Shown: in pieces, positions 9,291 through 19,598 of the stretch
How positions within the stretch are numbered: the first letter of the stretch is position 1
Layout of the letters: every line of letters starts with the position of its first letter
Assembly: GCA_021813585.1 (NCBI GenBank)
Contig: JAKAJV010000096.1
Span: forward strand, 1-58,823
DNA: 58,823 bases
Direction of reading: 5' to 3'
Origin: Bacteroidota bacterium
GTDB lineage: Bacteria > Bacteroidota > Ignavibacteria > Ignavibacteriales > Ignavibacteriaceae
The notes under the pieces: generated by a model
The model's database searches: none
Seen by the model: the letters and a program-made list of their open reading frames with translations, nothing else
What the model was told of the DNA's origin: nothing
Program-made: the position numbers and the translations under genes

Positions 9291-10007
9291 ATGAGCGGCG
9301 TGGTAATCGAAGATATTTCATTGAATGTTTCCGACGGCACTACTATGGCGGCATTTGTAGCTCGTCCTAAGGAAATTGCCGGCTTCGCTGCTATAATGGT
9401 TTTCCAGGAAGCCTACGGAGTTAATTCTTACATAAGGGATGTTGCCGAAAGGTTTGCCGCCTTTGGTTATATTGCAATTGCACCGGAGCTTTTTCACCGC
9501 ACTGCGCCAGGCTTTGAAGGAAGCTACGAAAATTTCGATGGAACTAGAAAACACATACAAGCTTTAACCAATGAAGGATTAACAGCAGACATTAACGCCG
9601 CGTATGACTGGATAAAAAATAATGCCCGGACGGCTCAGGATAGAATTGCTTCAATCGGCTTTTGCATGGGTGGCAGAGTTTCATTTCTGGCGAACACCGC
9701 TGTAAAACTTAAGGCGGCAGTCTCGTTCTACGGAGGCGGAATTCCCGCTATATTGGACAGGGTTAACGATTCGTTCGCTCCCCAATTAATGTTTTGGGGC
9801 GGATTGGACAAGCACATAGGCGAGGATCAGATATCTAAGGTAACAGGCTTGCTGAAAGAAAAAAATAAAAAATATGTCAGCGTTGTTTTCTCGGATGCCG
9901 AACACGGTTTTTTCTGCGATGCGCGGTCCAGCTATAATCCCGGTGCATCAAAACAGGCCTGGGCGCTTACGCTTGAATTTTTAAATTTGTACGTAGGTCA
10001 TAAATAA
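9291..10007 (+). CDS. Dienelactone hydrolase family protein
   Basis: A 238-residue alpha/beta hydrolase of the DLH family. The nucleophile elbow is G-F-C125-M-G-G (cysteine nucleophile), with Asp173 in WGGLDKHIG and His205 in AEHGFFCD completing the triad; Glu40 in FQEAYG occupies the position that activates the cysteine in classical DLH. The family hydrolyses dienelactones or other small esters in the cytoplasm; there is no aromatic-degradation operon nearby, so the true substrate is unknown. RBS CGGAGG lies 6 bases upstream. An aldo/keto reductase begins 18 bases downstream, so the two probably form an operon. Confidence 0.9.
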   Translation: MSGVVIEDISLNVSDGTTMAAFVARPKEIAGFAAIMVFQEAYGVNSYIRDVAERFAAFGYIAIAPELFHRTAPGFEGSYENFDGTRKHIQALTNEGLTADINAAYDWIKNNARTAQDRIASIGFCMGGRVSFLANTAVKLKAAVSFYGGGIPAILDRVNDSFAPQLMFWGGLDKHIGEDQISKVTGLLKEKNKKYVSVVFSDAEHGFFCDARSSYNPGASKQAWALTLEFLNLYVGHK

Positions 10008-10025
10008 GTTAGGGAAGGAGTTTTT

Positions 10026-11009
<984 letters not shown>

Positions 11010-11050
11010 TCCCGGTTTATCTTAAATGTTTTTTAATTATTGTGTCGTTT

Positions 11051-12016
11051 ATGCAGATAGTAATCACCCATAGCGCAGAAGATACGGATAGGAAAATTTA
11101 TTCGGAAATTTTTAACGGCGGAGCGGGCTTAACATATTTGCATGATCTGCCGGCCGGTAGACATCCGGCAGCAGTTAAGGAAGCCGGGATATTGTTATGC
11201 TGGAATCCTCCCCGCGAATTAGCTTCAGTGAACAACGATTCATTTAGGAATTTGAAATTTGTTCAGCTTGTTTCCGCCGGCTACGATCATCTTAACTTTG
11301 ATATTTTTCCTAGTGAGTGCGTTATAGCTGCGAACCAGGGCGCTTACGCCCGCGCAATGGCAGAGCATGCGGTTGCTATGATGCTTGCACTGGAGAAAAG
11401 GCTCTTGATAAATCATAAGAAATTATCTGCCGGAGAATTCGACCAGAAGACAAACAGCGGCACGCTGAGAGGAAAGGTCTGCGGCGTAATCGGCTTTGGC
11501 AGCATAGGCAAAGAAACATCCAGGCTGTTAAAAAGCTTCGGCGTAAAAATATTTGCCGTAAACACCACCGGTACTACCGGAGAAGATGTTGATTTTACAG
11601 GAACGCTGGATGATCTGCCGTTCGTACTGAAAAGCTCTGATATAATTTTAATTTCCATTCCGCTGAACGGCAGGACTAGGAATTTATTCGGGGAAAAGGA
11701 ATTCGGATTGATGAAGCATGACGCCCTTCTAATAAATGTAGCAAGGGGCGCTATAATAAATGAAAGGGAACTGTACCTCCACCTTAAGTTGCATCCTAAC
11801 TTTAGAGCTGGAATAGATGCCTGGTGGATTGAGCCGTTTTCAAGTGGCGAATTTAAAATCGAATACCCGTTCTTTGATCTGCCTAATGTTCTGGGTTCGC
11901 CTCATAACTCTGCAATAATACCCGGAGCGCTGGAAGAAGGGAAGAGGCGTGCCGCAGAAAATGTTTTGAATTATTTAAATGGAAAAGCTGTTAAAGGAAT
12001 AATCCGCCGCGGATAA
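11051..12016 (+). CDS. D-isomer-specific 2-hydroxyacid dehydrogenase
   Basis: An NAD-dependent oxidoreductase of the D-2-hydroxyacid dehydrogenase family. The Rossmann motif is GVIGFGSIGKETSRLL; the catalytic Arg-Glu-His set appears as INVARGA, DAWWIEP and GSPHNS (residues 235, 264 and 288 when counted from a GTG at 11042). Two starts are possible: GTG at 11042 (MSF-MQIV...) or ATG at 11051; neither has a clear RBS, and ATG is chosen because it gives the usual short N-terminus. The lid region is more divergent than in glyoxylate or phosphoglycerate dehydrogenases, so the substrate is open. It follows the aldo/keto reductase by about 40 bases and may belong to that transcript. Confidence 0.87.
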   Translation: MQIVITHSAEDTDRKIYSEIFNGGAGLTYLHDLPAGRHPAAVKEAGILLCWNPPRELASVNNDSFRNLKFVQLVSAGYDHLNFDIFPSECVIAANQGAYARAMAEHAVAMMLALEKRLLINHKKLSAGEFDQKTNSGTLRGKVCGVIGFGSIGKETSRLLKSFGVKIFAVNTTGTTGEDVDFTGTLDDLPFVLKSSDIILISIPLNGRTRNLFGEKEFGLMKHDALLINVARGAIINERELYLHLKLHPNFRAGIDAWWIEPFSSGEFKIEYPFFDLPNVLGSPHNSAIIPGALEEGKRRAAENVLNYLNGKAVKGIIRRG

Positions 12017-12105
12017 AAGATTTTTTTATCCATTACATTTTTCATTATTTTTTATTCGTCGGAAATTATTTGTTATGGTTAATCTCTATTTAAAAGGAGA
12101 GGTAA

Positions 12106-12972
12106 ATGAAACAGTTAAGAAATATTTTTGTTCTGCTAATTGCCGCAGCTTTGTCTTGCGGCTTTTATTTTAATCAGTCAAATCACGATAAAAAGAACGG
12201 GAAATTACCAAAAGGTAAATGGCTTCTTCTAAAAGCGGAAGACATATCCGCAAACATGAAGAACTTAAATCATTATAAAAATTTTGGTAAATACGCAAAG
12301 GGGTATAACCTGGAAGTCCTAAGGGCAATTGATTCCGTGCAGGCGCATGCAATGGACGGTGGAGGTTATTTTATCGGAAAGGATTCCGTTCCGACCGAAT
12401 CGCCGATAGGCTACGATCTGAAATTGTTCGGACACTCGCTGATCAATCCGCCGAGGACAACCAGCTACTGCAGCGGGTCTTCTTATTCTGCTTTTATTAC
12501 CGCACTGGATTTTATTTTACCCGGCGGGGCAAAAAAAATTTCCAAGCAAAGGATGGAAGCGATGAGAATGCAGGAACCGGACGGCGGAAGAAGAGAGGAT
12601 TGGATTAAGTATTGGGGCATATGGAATGCCGACGGATTTGGAAGCGAATATGCCTTGGTGCAGTACGGCAAGATGGGAAGGGTTGTAAAACCGGAAGATG
12701 CCAGGCCCGGCGACTTTATGAATATTTCCTGGAAAACCAGCATCGGGCATTCGGTTGTTTTTCTCGGATGGTACATCGATAATGACGGCACTAAGAATAT
12801 TGTCTATTGGTCTAGCCAAAAAGCAACTAACGGTATGAGCGATCAGATTGTACCTATAAGCAGAATAAAGGAAGTTAAGATTGTTAGATTAACCAAACCG
12901 CAGAATCTATTTAAATTCGATATAAGTAATAAAGTTGATAAGAATATTCCGGGCGATCCGATAAATTTATAA
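12106..12972 (+). CDS. Secreted protein of unknown function, possible papain-like (NlpC/P60 or CHAP-like) hydrolase
   Basis: 288 residues with an N-terminal export signal (about 1-18; the Cys at AALSC is a weak lipobox). I do not recognise a named family. Two blocks look like those of a papain-like fold: TTSYCSGSSYSAFITALDF, with a Cys followed by a helix, and RPGDFMNISW...GHSVVFLGW, in which a His follows a conserved PGD turn as in NlpC/P60 and CHAP domains. That would suggest cleavage of peptides or amides in the envelope, but this is inference from two motifs. Strong RBS AAAAGGAGAGG precedes the ATG. It appears monocistronic. Confidence 0.75.
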   Translation: MKQLRNIFVLLIAAALSCGFYFNQSNHDKKNGKLPKGKWLLLKAEDISANMKNLNHYKNFGKYAKGYNLEVLRAIDSVQAHAMDGGGYFIGKDSVPTESPIGYDLKLFGHSLINPPRTTSYCSGSSYSAFITALDFILPGGAKKISKQRMEAMRMQEPDGGRREDWIKYWGIWNADGFGSEYALVQYGKMGRVVKPEDARPGDFMNISWKTSIGHSVVFLGWYIDNDGTKNIVYWSSQKATNGMSDQIVPISRIKEVKIVRLTKPQNLFKFDISNKVDKNIPGDPINL

Positions 12973-13094
12973 ACCGAATTACACTGCCGCCGGAATAAAT
13001 GAGTTATGGTGTAATTGATTTCGTATAATTACGCCGGCGATCTATAATTCCGCGGGCGGCACTGACTGACTTAGCAAAATATAAGGAGTAAATA

Positions 13095-14066
13095 ATGGAA
13101 TACACATTTCTTGGAAGAACAGGACTAAGAGTGAGCAGACTATGTCTCGGCACAATGAACTTCGGCCCGTATACAAGCGAGACCGACAGCTTTAAGATAA
13201 TGGATAACGCACTTGATCTGGGAATAAATTTCTTCGACACGGCGAATGTTTACGGCGCCGAAATAGGTGTCGGCACAACAGAGTCTATTATAGGCAAATG
13301 GTTTGAGAATGGGAAAAAGCGCAACAGCATAGTACTTGCGACGAAGGTTTACGGGAAGATGGGGGACGGCGTTAACGACTCAAAGCTATCGGCTTATCAT
13401 ATACGCAAAGCCTGCGAAGACAGCTTAAGAAGACTAAAGACTGACCACATAGATTTATACCAGATGCACCACATCGACCGCAGCACTCCTTGGGAAGAAA
13501 TTTGGCAGGCAATGGAACAGCTCGCTAACGAAGGAAAAATTATTTACGCGGGCAGCAGCAACTTTGCCGCGTGGAATATTGTGGAAGCAAATTACACTGC
13601 AAGGCAAAGGAACTTTATGGGACTGGTTTCCGAGCAGAGCATATACAGCTTAAGGAACAGGCACATTGAGCTGGAAGTTCTCCCCGCATGTAAAGCGATG
13701 GGAGTCGGGATGATTCCCTGGAGTCCGATGGGCGGAGGAATTTTATGCGGGGTTCTCGGGAACATTAAAGACGGTCAAAGAAGAAGCCGGGAGCCGCTTC
13801 AAAAGTCGGTTGAAAAATTAAGACCTCAATTGGAGAGGTATGAAAATTTGTGTAATGAAATAAGCATAAAGCCGGCGGACGTTGCACTTGCATGGGTCTT
13901 GAATAATCCGGTTGTTACTGCGCCTATTATTGGTCCCAGAACGCTGGAACAGCTTGAACAGAATGCAAAGGCATCCGAAATTAAATTAACCGAAGAAGTT
14001 CTGAAGAAGCTGGATGAAATTTGGCCGGGCCCGGGCAACCAGGCACCGGAAGCTTATGCGTGGTAA
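13095..14066 (+). CDS. Aldo/keto reductase (second, YghZ/oxidoreductase-like)
   Basis: 323 residues. The tetrad is Asp48/Tyr53 in DTANVYG, Lys84 in LATKVYG and His125 in YQMHHIDR. PIIGPRTLEQ near the C-terminus is the phosphate/NADP-binding turn. Compared with the enzyme at 10026-11009 it belongs to a different subgroup (MNFGPYTSE opening, typical of AKR11/12-like reductases), so the pair are not a recent duplication. RBS AAGGAG lies 8 bases before the ATG. It is followed by a strong terminator and appears monocistronic. Confidence 0.92.
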   Translation: MEYTFLGRTGLRVSRLCLGTMNFGPYTSETDSFKIMDNALDLGINFFDTANVYGAEIGVGTTESIIGKWFENGKKRNSIVLATKVYGKMGDGVNDSKLSAYHIRKACEDSLRRLKTDHIDLYQMHHIDRSTPWEEIWQAMEQLANEGKIIYAGSSNFAAWNIVEANYTARQRNFMGLVSEQSIYSLRNRHIELEVLPACKAMGVGMIPWSPMGGGILCGVLGNIKDGQRRSREPLQKSVEKLRPQLERYENLCNEISIKPADVALAWVLNNPVVTAPIIGPRTLEQLEQNAKASEIKLTEEVLKKLDEIWPGPGNQAPEAYAW

Positions 14067-14090
14067 GACTAACCTATTTTATGATTTATT

Positions 14091-14117
14091 AAGCCGGTAT
14101 GCGTACCGGCTTTTTTA
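14091..14117 (+). terminator. Intrinsic terminator after the second aldo/keto reductase
   Basis: AAGCCGGTA and TACCGGCTT form a perfect 9-base stem with a TGCG-type loop, followed by TTTTTT. It lies 25 bases behind the stop codon. Confidence 0.9.
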
Positions 14118-14279
14118 TTGAATATAACAAATCGCCTGGTGTGGTGCCAAGTTTTTTTTTAGCCTTAAAATATTTTGATTATTAAAAGATAAAATATCAA
14201 TTTTGTCATGGCAAAATGCCGAAGAAATTTTTTTAACCGAAAAAGAGAAATTCAATTAAATAACTGCTTAAAGGGAAAA

Positions 14280-16331
14280 ATGGATATGAGGAATTTTAAA
14301 CCGGTTGCTTTGTTCTTAATGGTCTTCTTATTTACTGCCTCTTTGCTTTATCCGCAGGGAAAAGTTGACGAGCTGGATTTAATGCCCGTTCCCGCAAAGA
14401 CCACATTGATGCAGGGGAAGTATAGACTTGATACTGCATTTTCAATTTCAGTTTTAGGGAATCCAAATAAAAGAATTTACGGTGCGGCTACAGGAATGCT
14501 AAGGCATCTTTCCGGCCGGACGGGATTTTTCTTCCATCAGGGCTTTGTTACCGATACAAATAAAAGCGATACTGCACAGTTTGTAATCGACTGCAAACGG
14601 CCTGGCAAGCTTGGCCTGCATGAGGAGGAGTCGTACACTCTTTTGGTAACGCCTAAGAAGGTAGAGCTTAATGCAGAGACCGATCTGGGTGCAATCCACG
14701 GGCTGATGACGTTTATCCAGCTGCTTAAAGTTGATGAGCGCGGCTACTATTTTCCTGCACTAAAAATTGTCGATTATCCGCGCTTCCCCTGGAGAGGTTT
14801 AATGATTGATGTGAGCCGCCATTTTATGCCGGTGGATGTAATAAAAAGAAATCTTAATGCAATGGCTTTTTTGAAGATGAACGTTCTCCATCTTCATTTA
14901 AGCGATGACCAGGGCTTTAGAGTTGAGAGCAAAATATTTCCGGAGCTGACAAAGCTCGGCTCAGACGGTGAGTACTTTACGCAGGACCAGATTAAGGATA
15001 TTATTGCTTATGCGGATGCGCGTGGGATAAGAGTTATACCGGAGTTCGATGTGCCCGGGCATTCGACGAGCTGGTTCGTTTCGCATCCCGAGCTGGCAAG
15101 TGCGCCGGGGCCGTACAAGATAGAAAGAAACTGGGGCGTGTTTAACCCGGTATTCAATCCTACTATTGATGCTACTTATGAATTCCTGGATAAATTTTTC
15201 GGCGAGATGGCCAAATTGTTCCCGGATGAATATTTTCATATAGGCGGCGATGAGAACAACGGAAAAGACTGGAGCGCAAATAAATCAATCCAGGCATTTA
15301 TGAAGGAACACAATATTGCAACAACCGCCGATCTTCAAACTTACTTTAACAAACGCATTCTTAAAATTTTAACAAAGCATCATAAAAGAATGATCGGCTG
15401 GGATGAAATACTGCAGCCTGGAATGCCGAATAATATTGTAATACAATCCTGGCGCGGGCAAGAGGCGTTGTTCGCTGCCGCCAGGGAAGGCTACATGGGA
15501 ATTTTATCGAACGGTTATTACATCGATCTCATGCAGCCCGCATCGTATCATTATTTAAACGATCCCATTCCGCCGGATTCTGTTCTGCCGGACAGCGTTA
15601 AGAAAAATATTTTGGGCGGCGAAGCTACGCAGTGGGCGGAATTGGTAACTCCGGAAAATGTTGATTCGAGAATTTGGCCGAGGACTGCCGCAATTGCGGA
15701 AAGATTCTGGTCTCCGGATTCGGTTCGCAATGTTGATGATATGTACCGAAGACTGAGCATAATTAACTATGAGCTTGAAGATTACGGCTTAACTCAAATT
15801 AAAAATTACGGCATGATGCTGAGAAGACTGACAGACGACCATGATATTACAGCATTGAAAAATTTTGTAAATGTTGTTGAGCCTGTAAAATTTTATCACC
15901 GCCATTCGCAGGGAGTTCATTATACTTCGTACTCGCCGTATACCCGCGTGGTTGATGCCGCAAGGCCGGAATCGGATATCGACAGGCATTTCGGAAAATA
16001 TGTAGACGAGTTTTTAAAAGGCGGCAAGGAATTTAAAGAGAGCGTTGTCTTCTGGCTTAAACTCTGGAGGGATAATTATCCCGAACTTGAAAAGACAATA
16101 AAGGTTTCTCCAATCTTAAAAGAGATTGAGCCTATGTCTGCAAATCTTAAAAATATCTCCGAAGCCGGACTGGAGGCAGTAAATCTTATTTCGGAAAATA
16201 AAGCTGCAGATAAAGGCTGGACCGATCAAAAATTGCAATTGATTGAAGCAGCTAAAAAACCGTACGGCCAGGTTGAACTGGAAATGGTACCGGCAATTGA
16301 GAAGCTTATAAAGGCAGTAAAGATTGAATGA
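14280..16331 (+). CDS. Secreted beta-N-acetylhexosaminidase (glycoside hydrolase family 20)
   Basis: 683 residues from the chosen start. The reading frame is open from ATG 14208, but the 24 extra residues are charged and precede what is clearly a signal peptide, and AAGGGAAAAATG places an RBS directly before ATG 14280 (a second ATG lies at 14286). Domain order: signal peptide, GH20b alpha/beta domain (about 30-150), then the GH20 catalytic barrel. Catalytic-domain markers are FPWRGLMIDVSRHFMP, LHLSDDQGFR and the Asp-Glu pair in HIGGDENNGKDW, which positions the substrate 2-acetamido group for anchimeric catalysis. The C-terminal 170 residues are helical and unassigned. It would release GlcNAc or GalNAc from chitin oligomers, peptidoglycan fragments or glycans in the periplasm or outside. 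Confidence 0.93.
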   Translation: MDMRNFKPVALFLMVFLFTASLLYPQGKVDELDLMPVPAKTTLMQGKYRLDTAFSISVLGNPNKRIYGAATGMLRHLSGRTGFFFHQGFVTDTNKSDTAQFVIDCKRPGKLGLHEEESYTLLVTPKKVELNAETDLGAIHGLMTFIQLLKVDERGYYFPALKIVDYPRFPWRGLMIDVSRHFMPVDVIKRNLNAMAFLKMNVLHLHLSDDQGFRVESKIFPELTKLGSDGEYFTQDQIKDIIAYADARGIRVIPEFDVPGHSTSWFVSHPELASAPGPYKIERNWGVFNPVFNPTIDATYEFLDKFFGEMAKLFPDEYFHIGGDENNGKDWSANKSIQAFMKEHNIATTADLQTYFNKRILKILTKHHKRMIGWDEILQPGMPNNIVIQSWRGQEALFAAAREGYMGILSNGYYIDLMQPASYHYLNDPIPPDSVLPDSVKKNILGGEATQWAELVTPENVDSRIWPRTAAIAERFWSPDSVRNVDDMYRRLSIINYELEDYGLTQIKNYGMMLRRLTDDHDITALKNFVNVVEPVKFYHRHSQGVHYTSYSPYTRVVDAARPESDIDRHFGKYVDEFLKGGKEFKESVVFWLKLWRDNYPELEKTIKVSPILKEIEPMSANLKNISEAGLEAVNLISENKAADKGWTDQKLQLIEAAKKPYGQVELEMVPAIEKLIKAVKIE

Positions 16332-16357
16332 CCGGCATCTGTCTACCGACAGGTAGA

Positions 16358-16379
16358 GGCAGGCCGCAATGGAAGATGG
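16358..16379. repeat. Dispersed repeat fragment, identical in reverse orientation at 38078-38099
   Basis: A 22-base block beginning GGCAGGCCGCAATGG is found exactly, inverted, at 38078-38099. It is preceded by the palindromic CTACCGACAGGTAG and followed by a short tandem of 7-base units (GGGAGAC, GGGAGAC, GGAAGAC). This looks like a decayed dispersed noncoding repeat; part of the same motif (GCCTGCCTG..CCGGTAGA) recurs near 52520. Confidence 0.6.
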
Positions 16380-16508
16380 AAAACGGGAGACGGGAGACGG
16401 AAGACTAATTCAAAATATATTGACACAAAAAATCCCGAAGGGATCACAATGTGACAAAAATTTAACCGGCAATACTACAGAGGTACACCTTTTTATGAGG
16501 GAATTGTT

Positions 16509-17105
16509 ATGAAGAAAAAATCCGAAAGGTTAATTATAGACAGGACTAAATTAGGATTTCACCCGCTCGATAAATCGAGGTGGAAGGATTTTGAAAAGCT
16601 GTTTGGGGAAAGAGGCGCTTGCGGCGGCTGCTGGTGCATGTCCTGGCGGCTTAAACGCGCCGAGTTTCAAAAGCAGGCAGGCGAAGGCAACAAGAAGGCA
16701 ATGAAGAAATTAGTAAACGAAAATGAGACTATCGGTATCATTGCTTATTACGGTGAGGAGCCGATCGGCTGGTGTGCAGTTGCACCGCGTGAAAAACATA
16801 TAAGGTTAGAAAACTCAAAAGTTCTTAAAAGAATTGACGACAAACCGGCTTGGTCTATAACTTGTTTCTTTATCGATAAAAAATTTAGAAGGCAAGGAAT
16901 CTCAATCGAGCTAATAAAGGAGGCAATAAAATTTTGCAGATCAAAAGGCGTAAGAACAATAGAGGCATATCCGACGGTTCCATACAGCGATAGCATACCC
17001 GCAGCGTTTGCCTGGACGGGAATACCATCTGCGTTTGAGAAAGCCGGGTTTATAGAAGTTGAAAGAAGGTCTAGAACGAGACCTATGATGAGATTTAATT
17101 TGTAA
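16509..17105 (+). CDS. GNAT-family N-acetyltransferase
   Basis: 198 residues. The acetyl-CoA-binding block is visible around CFFIDKKFRRQGISIELIKE, matching the R/Q-x-x-G-x-(G/A/S) pyrophosphate loop in relaxed form, with a preceding beta strand SITCFF. A cysteine-rich N-terminal stretch GACGGCWCMSWR is characteristic of a subgroup of uncharacterised GNAT proteins, not of ribosomal or aminoglycoside acetyltransferases. The substrate is unknown. A five-codon reading frame (ATG at 16495) ends in ATGA overlapping the start, with GAGGGA acting as RBS; this may be chance or minor translational coupling. It stands alone between repeat-rich gaps. Confidence 0.8.
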   Translation: MKKKSERLIIDRTKLGFHPLDKSRWKDFEKLFGERGACGGCWCMSWRLKRAEFQKQAGEGNKKAMKKLVNENETIGIIAYYGEEPIGWCAVAPREKHIRLENSKVLKRIDDKPAWSITCFFIDKKFRRQGISIELIKEAIKFCRSKGVRTIEAYPTVPYSDSIPAAFAWTGIPSAFEKAGFIEVERRSRTRPMMRFNL

Positions 17106-17109
17106 AAAT

Positions 17110-17147
17110 AAAAGCCCATCCCAACCCTTCCCAGGGGAAGGGCTTTT
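17110..17147. repeat. Palindromic repeat/terminator related to the element beside the CRISPR array
   Basis: AAAAGCCC (17110-17117) pairs with GGGCTTTT (17140-17147) around an inner CCCTTCCC/GGGAAGGG hairpin, and can terminate transcription of the GNAT gene. The block AGCCCATCCC..CCCTTCCC..GGAAGGG is closely similar to both ends of the element at 58129-58357, so it belongs to a dispersed family. Confidence 0.55.
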
Positions 17148-17247
17148 ACACTCGGTCGAGGTATTCAATCCTCGACCTTCGTTATAAAATTGTAACCCGC
17201 GACGCAAGCGTCGGGGAATTAGAGATTAAAAACATATACTATATAAC

Positions 17248-17312
17248 GTCCCTAAGGGACTTGAAAGTTCAGGCTAATTTTATTCTGTAAATATTTTGTC
17301 CCCGCCTGGACA
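17248..17312. repeat. Paired-palindrome repeat, copy 1
   Basis: GTCCCTAAGGGAC (17248-17260) and TGTCCCCGCCTGGACA (17297-17312) are two palindromes separated by about 36 bases that include TAAATATTT just before the second. The same arrangement (palindrome, spacer, TAAATATATT, palindrome) occurs at 20421-20486. Confidence 0.6.
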
Positions 17313-17641
17313 AGTAATACTATTAAATATTCGTATAAGAGTCCATATTAGGGACTAAATATTTCTAGAGAAATCCGACCCACAAGGATTCAAAGTTCCG
17401 AAGGAACGAAATAGAAAAGGATATTTTCAAAAGATATGATAGAGGTTGGGTAACCAGAATTATTATTTTTACGAGAAAGTTATTTTTATTACTTTATCTA
17501 AAGCGAATTTTCCTTCTTTCGTTGGCGGGGTGTTTTTCTGTTTTCCTTAAACTGATAAGTCCGACATAAGACTGGTAGATTTAGTTAGTTCCGTTTTTAC
17601 CGTTGTAAAGGGATTAAAATGGGTAATAAAAGGAGTAACTA

Positions 17642-18790
17642 ATGGAAAAAAAATCCGGTTCATTTAGCTCGCAATTTAACGCTCTCAGTAGGCAGGTTGA
17701 AAAATTATGCTCTCACGATTCAAGTAATAAAGAAGAATTCTTAAAACAAAGCGAAGAATTATTCAGGAAAGTATTCAATTCAATACCTGGGCTAGCGACT
17801 CTATGGCAAAAAAATAGCAGAAATAAAATCATTCTTCTAATGGCTAATGAAGGCAGCTATATTGAGTCGAAAGGCAAAATAGCAGAGCTTATAGGAATGG
17901 AGGTTAACGAATTTTTTCCCGACGATCTGGAGCCCGTGCAGTATATAACCGGCGCAATGAATACCGGCGAGCAGTACCATGTAGTGATGAAATCTAAATT
18001 GCAGACAACAGGAAAAACAAAATGGTTTTATCAGGATTATGTAAGGGTAACTAAAAATCTTGTTCTTAATGTTTCACAGGATGTAACCGAAAGAGAGTGC
18101 GCAAGGGAGGAACTTCAAAAATATAAAGAAGAATTGCATCACCTGATTCAGCACAGGGAAACAGTACGTGAAGAAGAAAGAGCCGAAATCGCAAGAGCAA
18201 TTCACGACGACCTGGGGCAATCCTTAACGGCTCTTAAAATAGACCTTTCGATTTTGAGGAATGAATTCGTTCCTTCCAATCGTTCAATACATGAAAAAAT
18301 TGATGCCATGTCCGCAATGATAGATTCGACTATTAGAAAAATTCAGAGTTTAGGCTTAGAGCTTAGACCGGGAATACTGGACGACCTGGGTCTGGCGGCT
18401 GCAGTAGAATGGCTTACAGAAGAGATACAAAAAAGAACCAATATTACTTTTAAGCTTAATATATACCCGGAGGAAATTTCTCTTGATGAAAATCTATCGG
18501 TTAACATCTTTAGAATGATTCAGGAAGCATTGACAAATGTAGTAAGGCATTCAATGGCTACTAGAGTTAATATCAGCCTGGAATCAACCGGGCAAGAAGT
18601 GCGAATTCAAATTAAGGATAACGGTATAGGAATTGCCGAGGATAAAATACGCAATCTGAATTCGCTCGGCTTGATAGGCATCCGTGAGCGCGCAAGATTC
18701 TGGAACGGAACAGTTAACATTACCGGAGAAAAAAATAAAGGCACGGAAGTTTTAATAAAATTGAAAATAAACCGGGAGAAAACTTTATGA
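17642..18790 (+). CDS. Soluble NarL-type sensor histidine kinase (PAS - HisKA_3 - HATPase)
   Basis: 382 residues, no membrane segment. Residues about 35-150 form a PAS-like sensor ending in the typical ..VTERE.. linker. The dimerisation/phosphoacceptor part is HisKA_3: ERAEIARAIHDDLGQSLTAL with phosphoaccepting His188. The catalytic domain shows the N box near residues 295-305 (EALTNVVRHS) and a G1 box IKDNGIGI, plus GLIGIRERA typical of NarX/DegS-like kinases. It would phosphorylate the receiver encoded immediately downstream, whose ATG overlaps its stop (ATGA). Sensing is cytoplasmic and the ligand is unknown. Confidence 0.92.
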   Translation: MEKKSGSFSSQFNALSRQVEKLCSHDSSNKEEFLKQSEELFRKVFNSIPGLATLWQKNSRNKIILLMANEGSYIESKGKIAELIGMEVNEFFPDDLEPVQYITGAMNTGEQYHVVMKSKLQTTGKTKWFYQDYVRVTKNLVLNVSQDVTERECAREELQKYKEELHHLIQHRETVREEERAEIARAIHDDLGQSLTALKIDLSILRNEFVPSNRSIHEKIDAMSAMIDSTIRKIQSLGLELRPGILDDLGLAAAVEWLTEEIQKRTNITFKLNIYPEEISLDENLSVNIFRMIQEALTNVVRHSMATRVNISLESTGQEVRIQIKDNGIGIAEDKIRNLNSLGLIGIRERARFWNGTVNITGEKNKGTEVLIKLKINREKTL

Positions 18791-19416
18791 GGATATTGAT
18801 TGCAGACGACCATGCAATTATAAGAGAAGGGCTGAAACAAATAATAGCCGGTATAAATGAAGAAGTAATAGTGGATGAAGCGGGGAGCGGAATTGAAGTA
18901 TTAAAAAAAGCGCGTGAATTTTTTTATGATATACTGGTGCTGGATATTTCCCTGCCCGACATAAACGGACTGGAAATATTAAAGATATTGAAATCGGAAA
19001 AACCGGACCTGCATGTGCTTATGCTTTCCATTCACCCGGAAGAGCTGTATGCATTGCGTGTAATTAAAGCAGGCGCTTCCGGCTACCTTACAAAGTCTAG
19101 TGCTCCGGAAGAGCTTTTTAGAGCAATTAAAAAAATTTCTTCGGGCGGCAGATATATTACCGAATCGCTGGGCGAGCGACTGGCAGAAGAGCTTGAACAC
19201 AAATCCCCCGATCTTCCGCATGAAGCCTTGTCCGACCGCGAATACGAGATTATGTGCATGATTGCCGCAGGAAAAAGCACCGATGAAATTGCCGCCGTGC
19301 TTTATATAAGCGCCAGTACGGTAAGAACCTATAGAGCAAGAATCTTAGAAAAAATGAACATGGCCGATAATTCCCAACTTATTTTATATTGCATTAAAAA
19401 TAAGCTTGTAGAATAA
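18787..19416 (+). CDS. NarL/FixJ-type response regulator (receiver - LuxR HTH)
   Basis: 209 residues. The receiver domain (1-120) has the acidic pocket ADD near residues 6-8, phosphoacceptor Asp53 in LVLDISLPD and the conserved Lys in YLTKS. The LuxR-type helix-turn-helix covers about 143-205 (LSDREYEIMCMIAAGKSTDE followed by STVRTYRARILEKM). It is the cognate partner of the kinase at 17642-18790: the ORFs overlap by four bases. Targets cannot be seen. The gene is followed by 150 bases of AT-rich spacer. Confidence 0.95.
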   Translation: MRILIADDHAIIREGLKQIIAGINEEVIVDEAGSGIEVLKKAREFFYDILVLDISLPDINGLEILKILKSEKPDLHVLMLSIHPEELYALRVIKAGASGYLTKSSAPEELFRAIKKISSGGRYITESLGERLAEELEHKSPDLPHEALSDREYEIMCMIAAGKSTDEIAAVLYISASTVRTYRARILEKMNMADNSQLILYCIKNKLVE

Positions 19417-19598
19417 AGATAGGAAACATTACATAGCCTCAGCCAATCCTTTTCCCTTATTAACCGCTACAAAAAAATCATTAAAATGATTACGTACTTA
19501 TCATCATTATTCCTACCGGTAATATTCTGTTTAATGCTTAAGTTAACCCCCAAAAATAATTACCCGACGTTTTGATCAATATAAAAAAATATAATAAA

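Larger units (their letters stand above)
17106..17641. other. 536-base gene-free stretch with several hairpins and a dispersed repeat
   Basis: No open frame here has coding character. It holds, in order: a terminator-like element (17110-17147; AAAAGCCC/GGGCTTTT enclosing CCCTTCCC/GGGGAAGGG), a hairpin GGTCGAGG/CCTCGACC (17154-17177), a paired-palindrome repeat (17248-17312), a weaker copy of the same palindrome (AGTCC...GGGACT near 17340) and GTTCCGAAGGAAC near 17395. The last 40 bases form the leader of the downstream kinase (AAAAGGAGTAACTA before ATG 17642). Confidence 0.6.

Noticed and set aside
14208-14279. N-terminal extension of the hexosaminidase
   Set aside because: Would place 24 charged residues before a clear signal peptide; RBS favours the later ATG.
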